Assembly: GCA_948567375.1 (NCBI GenBank) | Contig: OX419757.1 | Coordinates: forward strand, 24,862,001-24,926,000 | Length of the DNA: 64,000 nt | Origin: Lunularia cruciata | Lineage: Eukaryota > Streptophyta > Marchantiopsida > Lunulariales > Lunulariaceae | Direction: 5' to 3' | In this document: positions 34,070-45,814 of the stretch, piece after piece | Layout of the letters: every line of letters starts with the position of its first letter | Position numbering within the stretch: the first letter of the stretch is position 1 | The notes under the pieces: generated by a model | What the model saw: only the letters and a program-made list of their open reading frames with translations | Told to the model about the DNA's origin: nothing | Database searches by the model: none | Position numbers and translations under genes: made by a program

Positions 34070-34588
34070 CTTCCTTGCTGTTTGTTACTTTGCCCCATTG
34101 ACATCACCAATCTACTCAAGTGGATCTCTCAACACCATGCAGCCTTTCCACTCCTTGACAAAGGATGTGTTGGAATTTCAAAGTACAGGTGCAATACTTG
34201 TTCTTGGTGATTTCAATGCTAGGATCCAAGCCTCTCAGATCCATGAGTTTAGTGACCTTGAGAATGGCCCTTTCCATAGCTTAATAGATCATTCTAGTGC
34301 TTGGTGCTGCTCTTCCAAAGATCTCATATCCAACTCCATGAGTGAGCACTTTTGGAGCTTTGTACCAATTGTAGCTTGAAGATCATGAATGGCCTTTCTC
34401 AATTTCCAGAAACTTGTAAGAGCACATGCTTTGCTTCAGGTGGATCCAGCACTGTAGATTATATGCTCACCTCACCCAATGATAAACCCGTTGTTTCAAA
34501 TTTTTTTATTTTAGATCCTCAACCAAAATCTGACCATGCACCTCTATCTTGTGCCATCCTTCTTCCTTGCCTCAATAGAACCACATTA
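34070..34588 (+). mobile_element. LINE copy W, upstream part: endonuclease piece
   Basis: Begins at CYFAPLTSPIYSSGSLNTM and carries GDFNARIQ and KSDHAPLSC, with a frameshift near 34360. It ends at LNRTTL (34588), where minus-strand copy Y is inserted. The next codons (PIDHA) appear at 39393. Type II by GSLNT. Confidence 0.8.
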
Positions 34589-37525
34589 CAATGAAACAAT
34601 GAAACAATGAAATATAAAGCCCAAAAGACCCAAAGAGTCAAAAAGCTAGAAACACAATACAAACACATGAAATGTGAGCCTAGGCAAGGGCCTAGGGCAT
34701 CTCACCAATCTGATACAAATTTGTCCGATGTAAACTAACCTCTCTCATGTACTTCCCTAACGCTAAAGCTTCAACCTGTAAGAGAGTTGAGAAATCAATA
34801 CAAGTTATCTGATGTCTAACTCTAATCTGCATGTAACAAGGGCAATCAACAAACACATCATGCTCATCCTCAACTTTGCTCATAATACACAATTTGCAAA
34901 GTTGCATGGAGTGCTCTATCTGCTGCCAACATCCTTGTTCTACATCTAGTCTATGAGAACTAGTTCTATATTGAGCGATAACATGTCTAAGTGAACTAGA
35001 AATCCTAGCCAAGAGATAATCTTGCTCACAATCCACCAACATAGGATTTACAAACTGCTGATAGAACACGATCTTGGTACCGGGTTGCTGCCATAAGCGA
35101 AGTAAGAACTACTCTTTGATATCCTCTCGAAGTACAATAGGCTCCAATCTCTAATGTCACTCACAAACATTCCACCTTGTGGCCCATGCAATCAGATCTG
35201 TATACCAACCAATAGATAGAGTGGCACAGAAAGCTTGGTAGGGAAGTCTCTCATGCTCCATGGACCTCACCTTAGTGGCATATGTGATAGCTAAAACCAA
35301 AGCTTCAGCCTCAAGAGGCAAAAACCCAGTTTCAGCAAGCACCAAAACATAAGGAGTTTGAGTCCTCACTCCAAGTTCATCACAAAAAAACAATTTCTAT
35401 ATTTTCTCCACCTTTTGCCACCATGTCTTCTTAGTACCTGGACCCCAAATCTGAGTACCATAGAGAACCACCGGCTGCACAAGAGATCTGAACAACACCT
35501 TCTTCAACTCCCATGTGGTAAGATGAGCAACTCTAGAGCAATTCATGAGTGAATACAAAGCTCTAAACCCTGCATTGATTCTCATCTTCACACAAGTAGA
35601 CCAACTATAGTCATGAGAAAACTCAAGGCCCAAGTTCTTATAGGAAGAAATCTGCTCCAATTGCTGTCCATCAAAAAAGAAAGGTGTCACACCTTTAGAA
35701 CCCACCACAATCACCTTGGACTTGTCAAGGTTCACCTCCATCTTTGTTTGATTGCAAAAGCAAAGTAGAGAATCCAACAGCTTCTGTAAACTCTGTGGAT
35801 TTGTGGAGAGAAGCACTACATCATCTGCATAAAGGAGTGCATGTATCATCAAAGAGCCAACCTGTGCACCTGTAGCTCCAGCTTCCATGAGTAGACTCTC
35901 TAGATCATCGATGAAGATTCCGAATAGAGTTTGAGATAGAGAGCAGCATTGGAGCACACCCATTGTGCTAAGGACATCTTGAGAGCTCAAAGATGAAAGT
36001 TTCACATCACTTTCTCATAGAGTCTAGAGAGAGTGCCAATCAAATCAGCTGAAACACCTACTTCAATAAGTCTTTCACTTGGAGATTTCCTCGGCACCTT
36101 ATCAAAGGCCTTCATGAAATCAATAAAGGCAACATAGAGAGCTCTCCCAACACCCTTGGATTTCCACCACAAAACATGGAGTACCAATAGGTGGTCCAAA
36201 GTACTAAACCCTGATCTGAAGCCAGCTTGGCACTTAGCTCAAATTTTGTACTTTTCAGCCCAAGTGCTAAACCTTGACTCCAAAATTTGACCATACAACT
36301 TGGCAAAGACACTACTAACGAGTATGGTACGGTAATTGGTGACAACATCTCTCTGGCCAGACTTGTGAATAGGAACTACCTTCTTGAAGCACCATCTATT
36401 GGGAAAGCCACACTTGATTGCCTCATTCAAATGAAAAGTGAGTACTGAAATCAGTTGGCTACCGCCCCACTTCAAAACTTCAACACATAGTCAATCAAGG
36501 TCTTCAGCCTTACCATTGGCCAACTTCTTCAATTGGTACTTGATATCTATTCAGAGATGGTGAGAGCAGATCCAAGGCAAGGTGCCATGCTTGGGGCATT
36601 AGGGAAAAAGTACAGATCCTTCACATAGTCACAAAGCTCATTCAGGTCCAGTTATGGAGATGGAGATCTGATGGTTACCTTCTTCCAAAAAGCCTTGGGG
36701 ATTGCTCCTCAATTCAGTGCTCAACTCAACCCCCTTGAGTCTCAAAAATCCTCGCTTTTTGCACTTCACCAACTTTTTATATGAAACAAAGGCCTGATTT
36801 TGTGCAATCTGGTCAAGACACCTATCCATAGCTTTGATCCTTGCCATTTTTCAATCAGCATCATACCACCTATTGCAAGGGAGACCAAGTCTCTTCTTGT
36901 GGGAGCCTCTTGGGAAAAAAGAAGTAGATGTAGATTGAAGAAGTTCAACCAATTGATCATTAGGTTGTTGAAAATCAGAACTCCACTCCATAGAACTCAA
37001 TTTCTCTTGGATAGCTTGTTGGTACAAGTCTCTCTTGTGAAAATGTAGACAAAGTTTTCCTCTAAAGGCATGGTCAAAAGGTAATGTTGTTCTATTGAGG
37101 CAAGGATGGTACAAGATAGAGGTGCATGGTCTGATTCTGGTTGAGGATCTAAAACAACAAAATCTGAGACAAGATGGATATCATTAGCTGAAGTGAGCAT
37201 AAAATCTATGGTGCTTGATCCACAAGAGGCGCAGCATGTGCTTTTACAAGTTTTTGGAAATTAAGAAAGGCCATTCAAGATCTTCAAGCTTCAATGGGCA
37301 CCAAAGCTCAAAAAGTGCTCACTCATGGAGTTGGACATAGGATCTTTGGAAGAGCATGACCAAGCACTAGAATGGTCTATCAAGTTGTGGAAAGGATCAT
37401 TCTCAAGGTCACTCAACTCAGGGATCTGAGAGGCTTGGATCCTAGCATTGAAATCACCAAGAACAAGTGATGCACCTTTACTTTGAAACTCTAACGCATC
37501 CTTTGTCAAGGAGTGGAAAGGCTAC

Positions 37526-38261
37526 TGTAATACTCCAAGGACAAGAGAAGAGAGAAAACACAGATTGCACACTCAAACATTCGATGCCCCAAGGAAGCAC
37601 CTTCTCTTTATTATATAAACAAAGAGGATCTCCTCCAAGGAAGCTCCACCATAGGATTAGGGACACAGATAGGTGACATGTCAGCAAGCTCCACCCTTGG
37701 ATTACTTACTTGGATGGGTGACCTGTCTGGTCTAGGTCCTATCTGGTTGGTCAAACGAGCTTTGACCGGAGGGAATCTTTTAGGGAATCTTCCTGTAGGA
37801 ATCTCAAAATCACATGAGTAAGGTACCGTTGGAAAGCTCTTGACGAGACAAACCAGGGGGGAGGCAAGGCCAGCCTTTCCTCTGTTAGGGGGGGAATTTG
37901 CACATTTTTAAGGCCTAATTCATCCGTTTAGGCCTCTGAAATTGCCTTCAAAGATTTTAGGCATATTTCGGTTCCTACTCTATTAGTAGAAGTCCACTTT
38001 TGGTGATACCTCTTTCTGATCTGTTTAGTCCATCATGTGTAACATCCTTCTAGATGTTACCAAACCAATTCTCACCTTTAAATCATATGTCTAGCTATTG
38101 GTTCTAAGGTTCTCAAGTCTATTTCGGTTTTTGCCCTATTAGTAGTACTCTTTTGGTGATACTTCTATCTGATCTATTTTGACCATCATGTATAACATCA
38201 TTCTAGATGTTACTAAACCAAATTTCACATCTAGATCATATGGCTAACCCTTGGTATTACA
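37526..38261 (-). mobile_element. Solo LTR (736 bp) inside LINE Y
   Basis: The insert begins TGTAATACTCCAAGG and ends CCTTGGTATTACA, giving near-perfect terminal inverted repeats TGTAATAC/GTATTACA. GCTAC is duplicated on both sides (37521-37525 and 38262-38266). These are the marks of a single LTR left by recombination. I favour the minus orientation: there a TATATAA box (37610-37616) lies about 90 bases from the 3' end, as in short R-U5 plant LTRs. An imperfect direct repeat of about 150 bp fills 37970-38258. Confidence 0.85.
37970..38258. repeat. ~150-bp direct repeat within the 736-bp LTR
   Basis: ATTTCGGTTC at 37975 and ATTTCGGTTT at 38121 each start a unit that runs through TTTTGGTGATAC, CATCATG (38031 and 38184), TCTAGATGTTAC and ATCATATG. 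The spacing drifts from 146 to 153 bp because of small indels. The units lie in the presumed U3 part. Confidence 0.8.
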
Positions 38262-38658
38262 GCTACATGGTGTTGAGAACTCCACTTGAATAGATTGGTG
38301 ATGTCAACGGGGCAAAGTAGCAAACAGCAATGAAGCAAGGTGTGGCAACTCCTCCAATCCTCAGCAATTGGTATTGTCCACTTGAATCTTGACCTATCAA
38401 AGAGACTGATTTCTCAAAGCAAAATCTAACGTAAGTAGCAATATGTCCAAAGCCCCTTCCTTTGTGTTGTCTCCGCTTGTTCTAGGTTGAACCAACAAGA
38501 GTGAATCCTTCAATGTCTTGAATGGTGTTTCCTTCATGTTCCCATGTCTCCACAAGATTGATCAGATCAGCATCATACCCCAAAGGCTTAGCACTAGAGT
38601 ACTTGGTATGTGTGAGCCCATGATCATTCCAAAACAGCACTCTAAGGGTCTGGAATTG

Positions 38659-39379
38659 CTATGCAGTAGCTGGCAATTTCTTTTGAGTAATCACAGCTCT
38701 ATTATCTCTCAAGAATGCAACAAAGTGTGCTTGTTGAGCCTCCTTCACTTTTGCTAATTCTCCCTTCTTTGCTTGCCATTGGAGAGGTGTGAGATCAGGG
38801 TCCAACCAGATAAGCCGCCCCTTTAGTATAGCTTTGTTCCCCATCACTCCATTCCTTTGAGTTTCTGAGCCAAACCTCACCAAAATGCTTCTTGGTTGTG
38901 CGCCTTGTTGTCCCAATCTATATGCTTGCAAAATTTGAGGATCATGGACTCTCAAAGAATCAACAATAAACTCACACACTATGGCCTTGGTGTCTTCCTT
39001 CTCAGTCTTTGGCAAACCGGAGATCCTCAAGTTCTTCATTCTGACCAATTGGTTCTACTTCTCAATCTCATGCTCTTGCAAGTAAGAGATTTGAGCCACC
39101 TTTGTAGCTTCAGCATATGACTTCATCTTGACCTCTAATGTGTCAACCATCTCTTGCAGCCATCTATTTTGTGAAGCAATGTTGGTGGCTTGTGCACCCA
39201 AGAAAGCAATCTTCTCAGTAGCATCTACCATACCCTTTGTGGAGTCTAACATCAAATTGCTACTCTTCTTGAGTTCTTGGATATCTACAATGATGGAATT
39301 CTTTTCACAGTCAAGACATCAGCTCTTACGGTTTGCAAATCTGCCATAAGAGTGTTCATGCATTGAGACATGGGGGCCC
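38659..39379 (-). pseudogene. LINE Y ORF1, N-terminally truncated
   Basis: Type I ORF1 from near MSQCMNTLMADLQ to the shared TAG (38661-38659). Frames 39255-39055 and 39048-38659 are separated by one stop (TAG for GAG near 39054). A small deletion near 39300 breaks the coiled coil. The RRM-like block (RMKNLRISGLPKTEKEDTK) and the C-terminal domain are whole. Confidence 0.75.
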
Positions 39380-39392
39380 CATATGCTATTGA

Positions 39393-40387
39393 CCTATTGA
39401 CCATGCTCTTAGAGGAAAACTTTGTCTAGATTTTCACAAGAGAGACTTGTACCAACAAGCTATCCAAGAGAAATTGAGTTCTATGGAGTGGAGTTCTGAT
39501 TTTTAACAACGCAGTGATCAGTTGGTTGAGCTTCTTCAATCTACATCAACTTCTTTCTTTCCAAGAGGTTCTCACAAGAAGAGACTTGGTCTCCCTTGCA
39601 ATAAGAGGTATGATGCTGATTGAAAAATGGCAAGGATCAAAGCTATGGATAGGTCTCTTGATCAGATTGCACAAAATCAGGCCTTTGTTTCATACAAAAA
39701 GTTGGTGAAGTGCAAAAAGCAAGCATTTTTGAGACTCAAGGGGGTTGAGTTGAGCACTAAACTGAGGAGCAATCCCCAAAGCTTTTTGGAAGAAGGTAAC
39801 CATCAGATCTTCATCTCCATTGCTGGACCTGAATGAGCTTTGTGACTATGTGAAGGATTTGTACTTTTTCCCTGATGCTCCAAGCATGGCACCTTGCCTT
39901 GGATCTGCTCTCACTATCTCTGAAGCTGATGTCAAGTACCAACTGAAGAAGTTTGCAAATGGTAAGGCTGAAGACCTTGATGGATTATGTGTTGAACTTC
40001 TGAGGGCGGGAGCCATCTGATTTCAGTACTCACTTCTCATTTGAATGAGGCAATCAAGTGTGGTTGTCCAAATAGACGGTGCTTCAAGAAGGTAGTTCCT
40101 ATTCACAAGTCTGGCTAGAGAGATATTGTCACCAATTACCGTACCATCCTAGTTTGCAATATCTTTGCCAAGTTGTATGGTCAAATTTTGGAGTCTAGGT
40201 TGAGTACTTGGACTGAAAAGTACAGTGTTCGAGCTAAGTGCCAAGCTGGTTTCAGATCGGGCTTTAGCACCTTGGATCACCTCTTGGTACTCCATGTTTT
40301 GTGGTGGAAATCTAAGGGTGTTAGGAAAGCTCTCTATGTTACATTTATTGATTTCAAGAAGGCCTTTGATAAGGTGCTAAGGAAATC
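39393..40387 (+). mobile_element. LINE copy W, middle part: linker to RT motif A
   Basis: Resumes PIDHA exactly where W broke off at 34588, with CTATTGAC repeated at the join (39386-39401). Frames cover LSSMEWSSDF, ARIKAMDRSLDQ, ELCDYVKDLYF, KKVVPIHKSG and RSGFSTLDHLLV to FIDFKKAFDKVLRKS, with several shifts and stops. It is cut at 40387 by the solo LTR and continues at 42330. Confidence 0.8.
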
Positions 40388-40604
40388 TGTGGTACCCACA
40401 TTTTTCATTCTGGGACGAGTTCTGAAGAAAAAGTGCCTTGCTGAAACCAAATTGAAACCAGATGGAGAAGAAATGAGTGGAAATGTGTGTTTTGATCAAG
40501 CTCGAGGGAGTCTACGTTGTGTAAGAGGAAGAAGGACTTGGACTAGATCAAACCCAAAGAATTTGGCTTCGTGTCAGAGGAGTGAAAAACTTTGACCAGA
40601 CGCC

Positions 40605-40647
40605 GAAGAAGGGCAAACCCGAAGAAGGGCAAACCCGAAGAAGAAAT
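40605..40647 (+). repeat. 16-bp tandem repeat in solo LTR U3
   Basis: GAAGAAGGGCAAACCC occurs at 40605-40620 and 40621-40636, followed by a partial third unit (GAAGAAG). Confidence 0.9.
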
Positions 40648-41049
40648 AGAAGTTGCAGGTCAGGATTCTTGCGGGGGCCATATCTCAATGCACACAAGTC
40701 CAAATCAAGCGTGTTATATCTCGTTGGAAGCGTCTTGTTCAGGGCTTATCGTTGCCACAAAAATCTCAAAGTTTGGAGGTTTGTAGAAGAAGTTACAAGC
40801 ATTTTAAGTTTTGGGAGTAGATGTGAAGAGTAGTTTGGTGTCTTCGGGTCAATGTGACTTCGGACTTTGTACTTCGTACTTTGGACTTCGGGTTTACATG
40901 ACTTTGGGTCTAAAGACTTCACCTCAAGACTAAGATGATTGAATAAATCTGAGGAATTTGAACCTTGGAGTGCAGTGAAGGTGACTTCGGGAATCTTGCG
41001 GAAAGCATTAGAGGACGTTAGAGTAGAGAAAGAGATAGTTAGGATACCC

Positions 41050-41545
41050 ATGATTTCAATTTCAGTTTTGATTGAAGATGGAACATGAATTGAAGAAGAA
41101 GTAGCAGTAATGAATAAACGCAAAGTGCAGGATCAGACTATAAGTGTCTTCGGGTCAATTACATGAGTGATTAGGGGAAAGTGGATTACAAATTGAAGGT
41201 GTAGATAGTGTATTCATGCTTTCAATTACAATTGTTGATGATGACATAGTAGAATTAGCAAAAGAATTAATAGTAGTTAAACCCAAAGTAAGAGAAATAG
41301 GAGTGCAGGTGTCTTCGGATTTGACATTTGACACCTTAGAGAAGAGTGGGTCGGGAGATAGAGATTTAGAAGGCTTAATTATGATAGGAATTGCATATCA
41401 GGAAGGAGAAGTGTTAGAATTAGTGGAGGAATTGGGAGTTGTGAAACCCGAGGATAGAGTAGTAAGAAGTAAATTTACTTCGGGTTCAAGTTTGAAAACC
41501 AAGGAAGAAGTAGACATCTGATCGGAGTAGTAATAGATTTGAGAT
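41050..41545 (+). repeat. Three diverged ~165-bp units in solo LTR U3
   Basis: Units begin at ATGATTTCAATTTCAG (41050), ATGCTTTCAATTACAATT (41216) and ATGATAGGAATTGCATAT (41381), spaced 166 and 165 bp. Each has a GAAGAAGT or GAATTAGC-like core and ends near CTTCGG. Units 2 and 3 share a 101-codon open frame (41216-41521) whose halves repeat ELAKELIVVKP and ELVEELGVVKP. Period divisible by three would keep such a frame open by chance, so I do not call it a gene. Confidence 0.7.
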
Positions 41546-41646
41546 TTGAAGAGGCAGATATGAAGAGGTGCATTGTCATTTTGGATCTGCAGGTTAGAAC
41601 AGTTGTTGTAGAACGGTATAGTTGTTAGAACTGTCAATTTGTTCAC

Positions 41647-41654
41647 TATATAAG
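41647..41654 (+). promoter_or_regulatory. TATA box of the 1.9-kb solo LTR
   Basis: TATATAAG in TTCACTATATAAGAGTGAC is the only good TATA box in the LTR. Transcription would start about 30 bases on, leaving an R-U5 of roughly 640 bp. Confidence 0.6.
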
Positions 41655-42324
41655 AGTGACATTTGCAGTATCATGTTGTTCAGTGCTCATAATTTTTGAG
41701 AATAGATAAAGCAAAGTGCTGTGAAACAGTGCTCATCGCTTGAGCTTGATTCCGAGTATCAACTTTGTGATTGTGTTTGTGAGTGTTTGAAGAAATTCAA
41801 AGTGCAAGTCAGTGTGTTTGTTGGATGTTGGATTCCACAGCCTTTATCTTCATTCTGTGTGTTTGATCCTGAGTGAAGTGCAATCAAAGCAATGCCTTGA
41901 CAGATCTGAGAGGAATTGTAGTGTTGGTAGTATTCTGCATTTATGAGTGCAATGCAAGCTTGATGTGAAGCAATTTTGATCAAGGAAGTTGTGCCTTCAG
42001 TGGAGGGGTGGAACACAATTCTGAGGCAAAGTTGTTTTGCAATGAAGTGCCATTTTTGGGAGAGCCTAAATCATCACAATCAAGATTGTTTGGAAAGATT
42101 TGTTGGTGTTGTGATTAAGGAGTGTTAATTTGTGACAAGACTGCGAGTCAGTGCTTGTTGCTCTCTTCTGGGTGTGGTTTCTACCTAACAGATTAAAGAC
42201 GCAACCAAGAAGAACTACATGTTACTGTTTGACTTTGTATTTAGGCATTTCTGACTCGTATCTCTATGGGAACAAACTTTACTTACCCGATTACCGCAAA
42301 AGTGATATTTGCCAAGTTGTCACA

Positions 42325-43759
42325 AAATCATAAAGTGAGAGACTCATGGAAGTAGGTGTTTCAGCTGCTCTGATTGGTGCTATCTCTAGACTCTATGAGA
42401 AGGTGGTTGTGAAACTTTCATCTTTGAGCTCTCAAGATGTTCTTAGCACCATGGGTGTGATTCAAGGTTGCTCTTTATCCCCAACATTGTTTGGAATCTT
42501 CATCAATAATCTAGAGAGTCTACTCATGGAAGCTGGAGCTATAGGTGTATAGGTTGGCTCTTTGATGATACACGCACTCCTGTATGCATATGATGTAGTG
42601 CTTCTCTCCACAAATCCATAGAGTTTACAGAAGCTGTTGGATTCTCTACTTTGCTTTTGCAATCAAACAAAGATGGAGGTGAACCTTGACAAGTCCAAGG
42701 TGATTGTGGTGGGTTCTAAAGGTGTCACACCTTTCTTTTTTTTATGGAAAACAATTGGAGCAGGTTTCTTCTTACAAGTACTTGGGCCTTGAGTTTTCTC
42801 ATGACTATAGTTGGTCTACTTGTGTGAAGATGAGAATCAATGCATGGTTGAGAGCTTTGTATTCACTCATGAACCGCTCTAGACTTGCTCACCTTACCAC
42901 ATGGGAGTTGAAGAAGGTGTTGTTCAGATCTCTTGTGCAGCCAGTGGTTCTCTATGGTACTCAGATTTGGGGTCTAGGTACTAAGAAGACATGGTGGCAA
43001 AAGGAGGAGAAAGTTCAGAAATTGTTTTTGTGTGATGAACTTGGAGTGAGGACTCAAACTCCCTATGTATTGCTGCTTGCTGAAACTAGGTTTTTGCCTC
43101 TTGAGGCTGAAGCTTTGTTTTTAGCTATCACATATGCCATTAAGGTGAGGTCCATGGAGCATGAGAGACTTCCCTACCAAGCCTTTTGTGCCACTCTATC
43201 TATTGGTTGGTATACAGATCTGATTGCATGGGCCACAAGGTGGAATGTTTCTGAGCGACATTGGAGATTGGAGCCTATTGCACTACGAGAAGTGATCAAG
43301 GAGCAGTTCTTACTTCGCTTATGGCAGCAACCCGGTACCAAGATGGTATTTTATCAGCAGTTTGTAAATCCTATGTTGGTGTATTGTGAGCAAGATTATC
43401 TCTTGGTTAGGATTTCTACTTCACTTAGACATGTTATTGCTCAATATAGAACTAGTTCTCATAGACTAGAAGTAGAACAAGGACGTTGGCAGCAGAAAGA
43501 GCACTCCATGCGAATTTCCAAATTGAGTATTATGAGCAAAGTTGAGGATGAGCATCATGTGTTTGTTGATTGCCCTTGTTACATGCAGATTAGATTGTTA
43601 CATGACCGAGGTTAGTTTACATCGGACCAATTTGTTACAGATTGGTCAGATGACCTAGGCCCTTGCCTAGGCTCACATTTCATGTGTTTTGTATTGTGTT
43701 TCCAGCCTTTTGGCTCTTTGGGTATTTTGGGCTTTATATTTCATTGTTGTTGTTTCATT
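42325..43759 (+). mobile_element. LINE copy W, 3' part: RT motif B to tail
   Basis: Resumes SERLMEVGVSAALIG after the solo LTR. Motif B is QGCSLSPTLFG. The catalytic box is YAYD, not YADD (42585-42596), so RT is inactive. A stop follows GAIGV near 42551 and a frameshift lies at about 42740. The frame 42704-43615 is open for 303 codons to the finger (KLSIMSKVEDEHHVFVDC; the first Cys is lost). A deletion after MQIR removes about 75 bases. The tail is TTTCATTGTTGTTGTTTCATT. Confidence 0.8.
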
Positions 43760-44028
43760 ACTCTGTTTTGAATCTTCATCCATGATCTAGAGAGAATACT
43801 CATGAAAGCAGGAGCTACTTGAGTACAGGTTGGCTCTTTGATGATACATGCACTCCTTTATGCATATGATGTAGTGCTTCTCTCCACCAATCCACAGAGT
43901 TTACAAAAGCTATTGGATTCTCTTCTCTTGTTTTGCAATGAAAAAAAGATGGAGGTGAACCTTGACAAGTCCAAGGTGATTGTGGTGGGTTCTAAAGGTG
44001 TCACACCTTTCTTTTTTGAAACAATGAA
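43760..44028 (+). mobile_element. LINE fragment AA: RT catalytic region
   Basis: A short plus-strand piece from LFxIFIHDLE to KGVTPFFF. It also carries YAYD (HALLYAYDVVLLS) and is type II-like (LLLFCNEKK). It is cut at 44028 by the tail of BB, with TTTTTTGA shared between target and tail. Confidence 0.75.
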
Positions 44029-44842
44029 ACAATGAAACAATGAAATATAAAGCCCAAAAGACCCAAATAGTCAAAAGGCTGGAAACACAATACAAAACAC
44101 ATGAAATGTGAACCTAGGTCAAAGCCAAAGGCATCTAACCAATCTGTAACAAATTGGTCTGATGTAAACTAATCTTTTTCATATACTTCCCTAATGCTAA
44201 AGCTTTAACATGTAGGAGAGTTGAGAAATCACTACAAGTAATCTGATGTCTAACTCTAATCTGCGTGTAACAAGGGCAATCAATAAACACATGGTGCTCA
44301 TCCTCAACTTTGCTCATAGTACACAATTTGCAAAGTCGCATGGAGTGCTCTATTTGCTGCGAACGCCCTTGTTCTACTTCTAGTCTATGAGAACTTGTAC
44401 TATATTGAGCAATAACATGTTTAAGTGAAAAAGAAATCCTAGCCAAGAGATAATCTTGCTCACAATACACCAACATAAGATTAAAAAACTACTGATAGAA
44501 CACCATCTTGGTACCGGGTTGCTGCCATAAGTGTAATAAGAATTGTTCCTTGATCACCTGTCGAAGTGCAATAAGCTCCAATCTCCAATGTCGCTCATAA
44601 ACATTCCACCTTGTGGCCCATGCAATCAGATTTGTATACCAACCAATAGATAGAGTGACACAAAAAGCTTGGTAGGGAAGTCTCTCATGCTCCATGGAAT
44701 TGACCTTAGTGGCATATGTGAAAGCCAAGAACAAAGCTTCAGCTCCAAGAGGCAAAACCCAGTTTCAGCGAGCAACAATACATAAGGAGTTTGAGTCCTC
44801 ACTCCAAGTTCATCACACAAAAAGGGTTTCTGAATTTCCTCC
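44029..44842 (-). mobile_element. LINE copy BB, 5'-truncated 3' end
   Basis: Tail (GAAACAAT)3 is at 44028-44045. ORF2 C terminus: finger CKLCTMSKVEDEHHVFIDC (44476-44135), then 44755-44489 and 44883-44626 up to CDELGVRTQTPYVLLLAETG. It ends at about 44842 against the leader of O. Confidence 0.8.
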
Positions 44843-45814
44843 TTGTATGAAGTGCCTTGCCATGAGCTTTCTATAGCCACCAAGATTGCATCATTCTGAG
44901 CTTTGTACGAAACGTTATGAGTGATTGAAATTTCTCACACATGAGCCAGACTTGAGAGTTCAAACTCTTCATCATATGGTGTCAAAATGGAGTGATTTTT
45001 TGTGGGATTAGAAGTGCCTTCAGAAGCTCTTTTGATTGATACCAGACACGCCTGCAAAGCACATACACAAAGAAAGTTATGAAGATTCAAATTCTGCCAT
45101 CTCTCGGAGATTTTAGGGTTTGAGCTCAATTTTCAACACCTTATAACTTTTTGGTTCCATGTCCAAATCTTTCAATCTTGGCCTCATTGGAAACACCAAT
45201 AAATGGGCTTTCTTTTGAATACCTATTTGCTAAAGTTGGAGTTGTTTCAAAGAAGTTTTTAATTTCATCAATATGTGTTCTTGTGCGGTTGGTGGTGCTC
45301 AAATCTGCAACTTTTAGAGGCTAGAACTTTGGATACACATCTTCAAATGAGGTGGTCTTGGTCTCAATAGAAGCATCTTGTCAATAGCTATTGATTGAAA
45401 TGTTTTCATAGATTTTAAAACTTTGTTCATAAAGTTATAAGCATTTGAATTCTGTGACTCCATGAGGTTTAGAAGTTTACCATAGATAACTCTAGAGGCC
45501 ATAACTCCATGTCTATTTGCTCAAATGAGTTCATTTTTGGTTCATTGAATAGAATTTCTCAAGAGCTTTTGATTGAGTCATTACTTGTAGATTTTTAAGT
45601 ACTGTAGCCAAGGTTGTGAATTTTCAAAATCTATAGGATTTCAAAATTTTCATGTAGGAAAAGTTCAAATTCAAAAGTTTGTAACTTTTGATTTACAAGT
45701 CCAAAGAGTAGATTTTTGGTTCATGAGAAAAAGTATTTGTAGAGCTAATCATGTTCAAAGAGCCTAAGTGAAACATAGGATACACTCTCATAGTATCTAT
45801 TTAGAGCTTTTAGA

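Larger units (their letters stand above)
34589..39392 (-). mobile_element. LINE copy Y (type I), nearly full ORF1 and ORF2, inserted in W
   Basis: Tail (CAATGAAA)2-3 is at 34589-34612. ORF2 fragments: finger CKLCIMSKVEDEHDVFVDC (35069-34692), RT with YADD (HALLYADDVVLLS, 36005-35397), motif A FIDFMKAFD (36199-36002), TGA for CGA near 36238, and endonuclease 37509-36851 and 38640-38267. ORF1 runs from TAG 38661-38659 up to about 39379, just short of its N terminus. A 736-bp LTR interrupts the endonuclease (37526-38261). Copy W continues on the far side. Confidence 0.8.
40388..42324 (+). mobile_element. Solo LTR, 1,937 bp, inside LINE W
   Basis: Starts TGTGGTACCC and ends GTTGTCACA (TG...CA). 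AAATC is duplicated at 40383-40387 and 42325-42329, and LINE W reads through the empty site. No internal retroviral genes are present, so one LTR remains after recombination. A TATA box (TATATAAG, 41647-41654) puts about 1.26 kb in U3. U3 holds a 16-bp repeat, clusters of CTTCGG and a three-unit repeat of about 165 bp. The superfamily cannot be told from the LTR alone; 5-bp duplications fit either LTR superfamily. Confidence 0.9.

Noticed and set aside
40605-40647. CRISPR-like short repeats
   Set aside because: The units are directly adjacent without spacers and lie in an LTR of a plant genome.
41216-41521. 101-codon frame in the solo LTR as a gene
   Set aside because: It lies in U3 across diverged repeats whose period is near a multiple of three, and it has no recognisable domain. 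Chance openness is likelier.
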